From contig JAKBGL010000069.1 in NCBI GenBank assembly GCA_021833085.1, forward strand, positions 1 to 6,577: DNA of 6,577 nt. The letters run 5' to 3'. Numbering within the stretch: the stretch's first letter is position 1; the number at the start of each line of letters is the position of its first letter. Under the pieces are notes generated by a model. That model was not told where the DNA came from. It did not search any database and saw nothing but the letters and a program-made list of their open reading frames with translations. This DNA comes from Actinomycetes bacterium (lineage in GTDB: Bacteria > Actinomycetota > Acidimicrobiia > Acidimicrobiales > Acidimicrobiaceae). A program made the translations under genes and the position numbers. Below are positions 6,015 to 6,577 of this stretch, piece by piece.

Positions 6015-6515
6015 CTAGCGATTCATCAAAGCATTACCTTGGGCCGGAACACGTCGACCACCATTAGGCTTCTCAAGAACGACTGGAGAACCCCCAAGGC
6101 TTCTGATCTCCGAAGCAGCATTAGCAGAAAACCCATGAGCAGACACGGTCATAGCTTTTGTTAGAGAACCTTCTGCAAGCACCTTCACCAGACTTCCCTT
6201 ACGGACGACCCCTCTTGAGTAAAGGACTTCTGGGTCGACAACCACAACGCCTTGTGATGCGAGCAACTCCAAAGTAGAAAGATTCACAACGCTATACGTC
6301 ACCCGAAACGGGTTGTTAAACCCTTTTAGTTTTGGAAGACGTTGTGTAAGAGGAAGTTGCCCCCCTTCAAACCCTAAAGGTATTGTATCTCTAGCACCTT
6401 GTCCCTTAGTACCTCGCCCAGCGGTCTTGCCACCCTTGCCTCCGGTTCCGCGTCCCACTCTCTTGCGAGTTTTATGCGAACCAACAGCTGGCTTCAGGTC
6501 ATGTGTCTGTAACAA
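6015..6515 (-). CDS. rplO: 50S ribosomal protein L15, probable TTG start
   Basis: L15 is a late-assembling large-subunit protein with a long basic extension reaching into 23S rRNA. The N-terminal block HDLKPAVGSHKTRKRVGRG and glycine-rich GTGGKGGKTAGRGTKGQGAR are diagnostic, followed by GFEGGQLPL, RLPKLKGF and a C-terminal domain with GFSANAASEIRSLGGSPVVLE. The frame stays open to a GTG at 6536 (173 residues), but that start overlaps the rpmD end by 20 nt, has no Shine-Dalgarno site and adds seven residues (MLRRLGK) that the family lacks. The TTG at 6515-6513 has GAGGAG 10 nt upstream, starts one base after the rpmD TAA and puts HDLKPA at residues 5-10, as in relatives beginning MKLHDLKPA. 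It gives 166 residues, slightly longer than the usual 145-150. The stop is TAG. Confidence 0.95.
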   Translation of the reverse strand: MLQTHDLKPAVGSHKTRKRVGRGTGGKGGKTAGRGTKGQGARDTIPLGFEGGQLPLTQRLPKLKGFNNPFRVTYSVVNLSTLELLASQGVVVVDPEVLYSRGVVRKGSLVKVLAEGSLTKAMTVSAHGFSANAASEIRSLGGSPVVLEKPNGGRRVPAQGNALMNR

Positions 6516-6516
6516 C

Positions 6517-6577
6517 TTACCCAATCTCCTCAACACTTATGAGATGGGGTACACGACGAATCATTCCCCTAATCTCA
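6517..6577 (-). CDS. rpmD: 50S ribosomal protein L30, C-terminal end only
   Basis: The last 19 residues and a TAA stop of L30 are present; the gene enters from beyond base 6577. The tail reads EIRGMIRRVPHLISVEEIG, which aligns with the E. coli L30 end AIRGMINAVSFMVKVEE and with the usual RGM...V.HLV.VEE pattern. L30 is a small 5S/23S rRNA-adjacent protein of the large subunit. Its position directly before rplO is the standard spc order, which supports the call despite the short fragment. The stop is one base from the rplO TTG, so the two are probably translationally coupled. Confidence 0.88.
   Translation of the reverse strand, partial: EIRGMIRRVPHLISVEEIG
6526..6531 (-). promoter_or_regulatory. 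Shine-Dalgarno site deciding the rplO start
   Basis: GAGGAG, embedded in the last codons of rpmD (the two Glu codons of VEEIG), is 10 nt upstream of the TTG at 6515. It lies downstream of the alternative GTG at 6536, which therefore cannot use it. A TTG at 6524 is too close (1 nt). Confidence 0.6.

Noticed and set aside
6516..6536. N-terminal extension of L15 from the GTG at 6536
   Set aside because: Overlaps rpmD, lacks an SD and adds residues not found in the family; the TTG at 6515 is preferred.

Overview
This window is one continuous, minus-strand stretch of a chromosomal ribosomal-protein superoperon: the distal part of the spc operon running into the alpha operon. In transcription order (high to low coordinates) it holds the 3' end of rpmD, then rplO, secY, adk, map, infA, rpmJ, rpsM, rpsK, rpsD, rpoA, and the first 80 codons of rplQ. 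Every gene is on the minus strand. No stretch longer than 300 bases lacks a gene; the largest gaps are 122 bases (map to infA) and 107 bases (rplO to secY). There are no tRNAs, rRNAs, mobile elements, CRISPR arrays or convincing terminators, and the plus-strand open frames are shadows of the minus-strand genes.

The order secY-adk-map-infA-rpmJ-rpsM-rpsK-rpsD-rpoA-rplQ, with rpsD inside the alpha operon, is the Gram-positive/actinobacterial arrangement. The RpoA N-terminus ([10 protein letters not shown]), the L17 and L15 N-termini and the four-cysteine adenylate kinase lid also fit an actinobacterium. Base composition is moderate (about 48% G+C in the first 60 bases, similar by eye elsewhere), so a moderate-GC lineage such as Acidimicrobiia is possible; that placement is inference.

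The genes jointly make protein-synthesis and export machinery: ribosomal proteins L30, L15, L36, S13, S11, S4 and L17, initiation factor IF1, methionine aminopeptidase, the SecY translocon channel, adenylate kinase and the RNA polymerase alpha subunit. Close spacing, a stop/start overlap at rpoA-rplQ (TGATG) and a 1-nt gap at rpmD-rplO suggest translational coupling along one long transcript, with possible internal promoters ahead of infA (a perfect TATAAT) and, more weakly, ahead of secY.

No undescribed system was found. The most unusual point is infA: conserved N-terminal residues of IF1 and a strong AGGAGG Shine-Dalgarno site both point to a CTG start codon, so a start search limited to ATG/GTG/TTG would truncate the protein. 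Several other starts also need care (rplO TTG, map second ATG, rpsD GTG with a distant SD). Of the 11 start codons in the window, five appear to be non-ATG.
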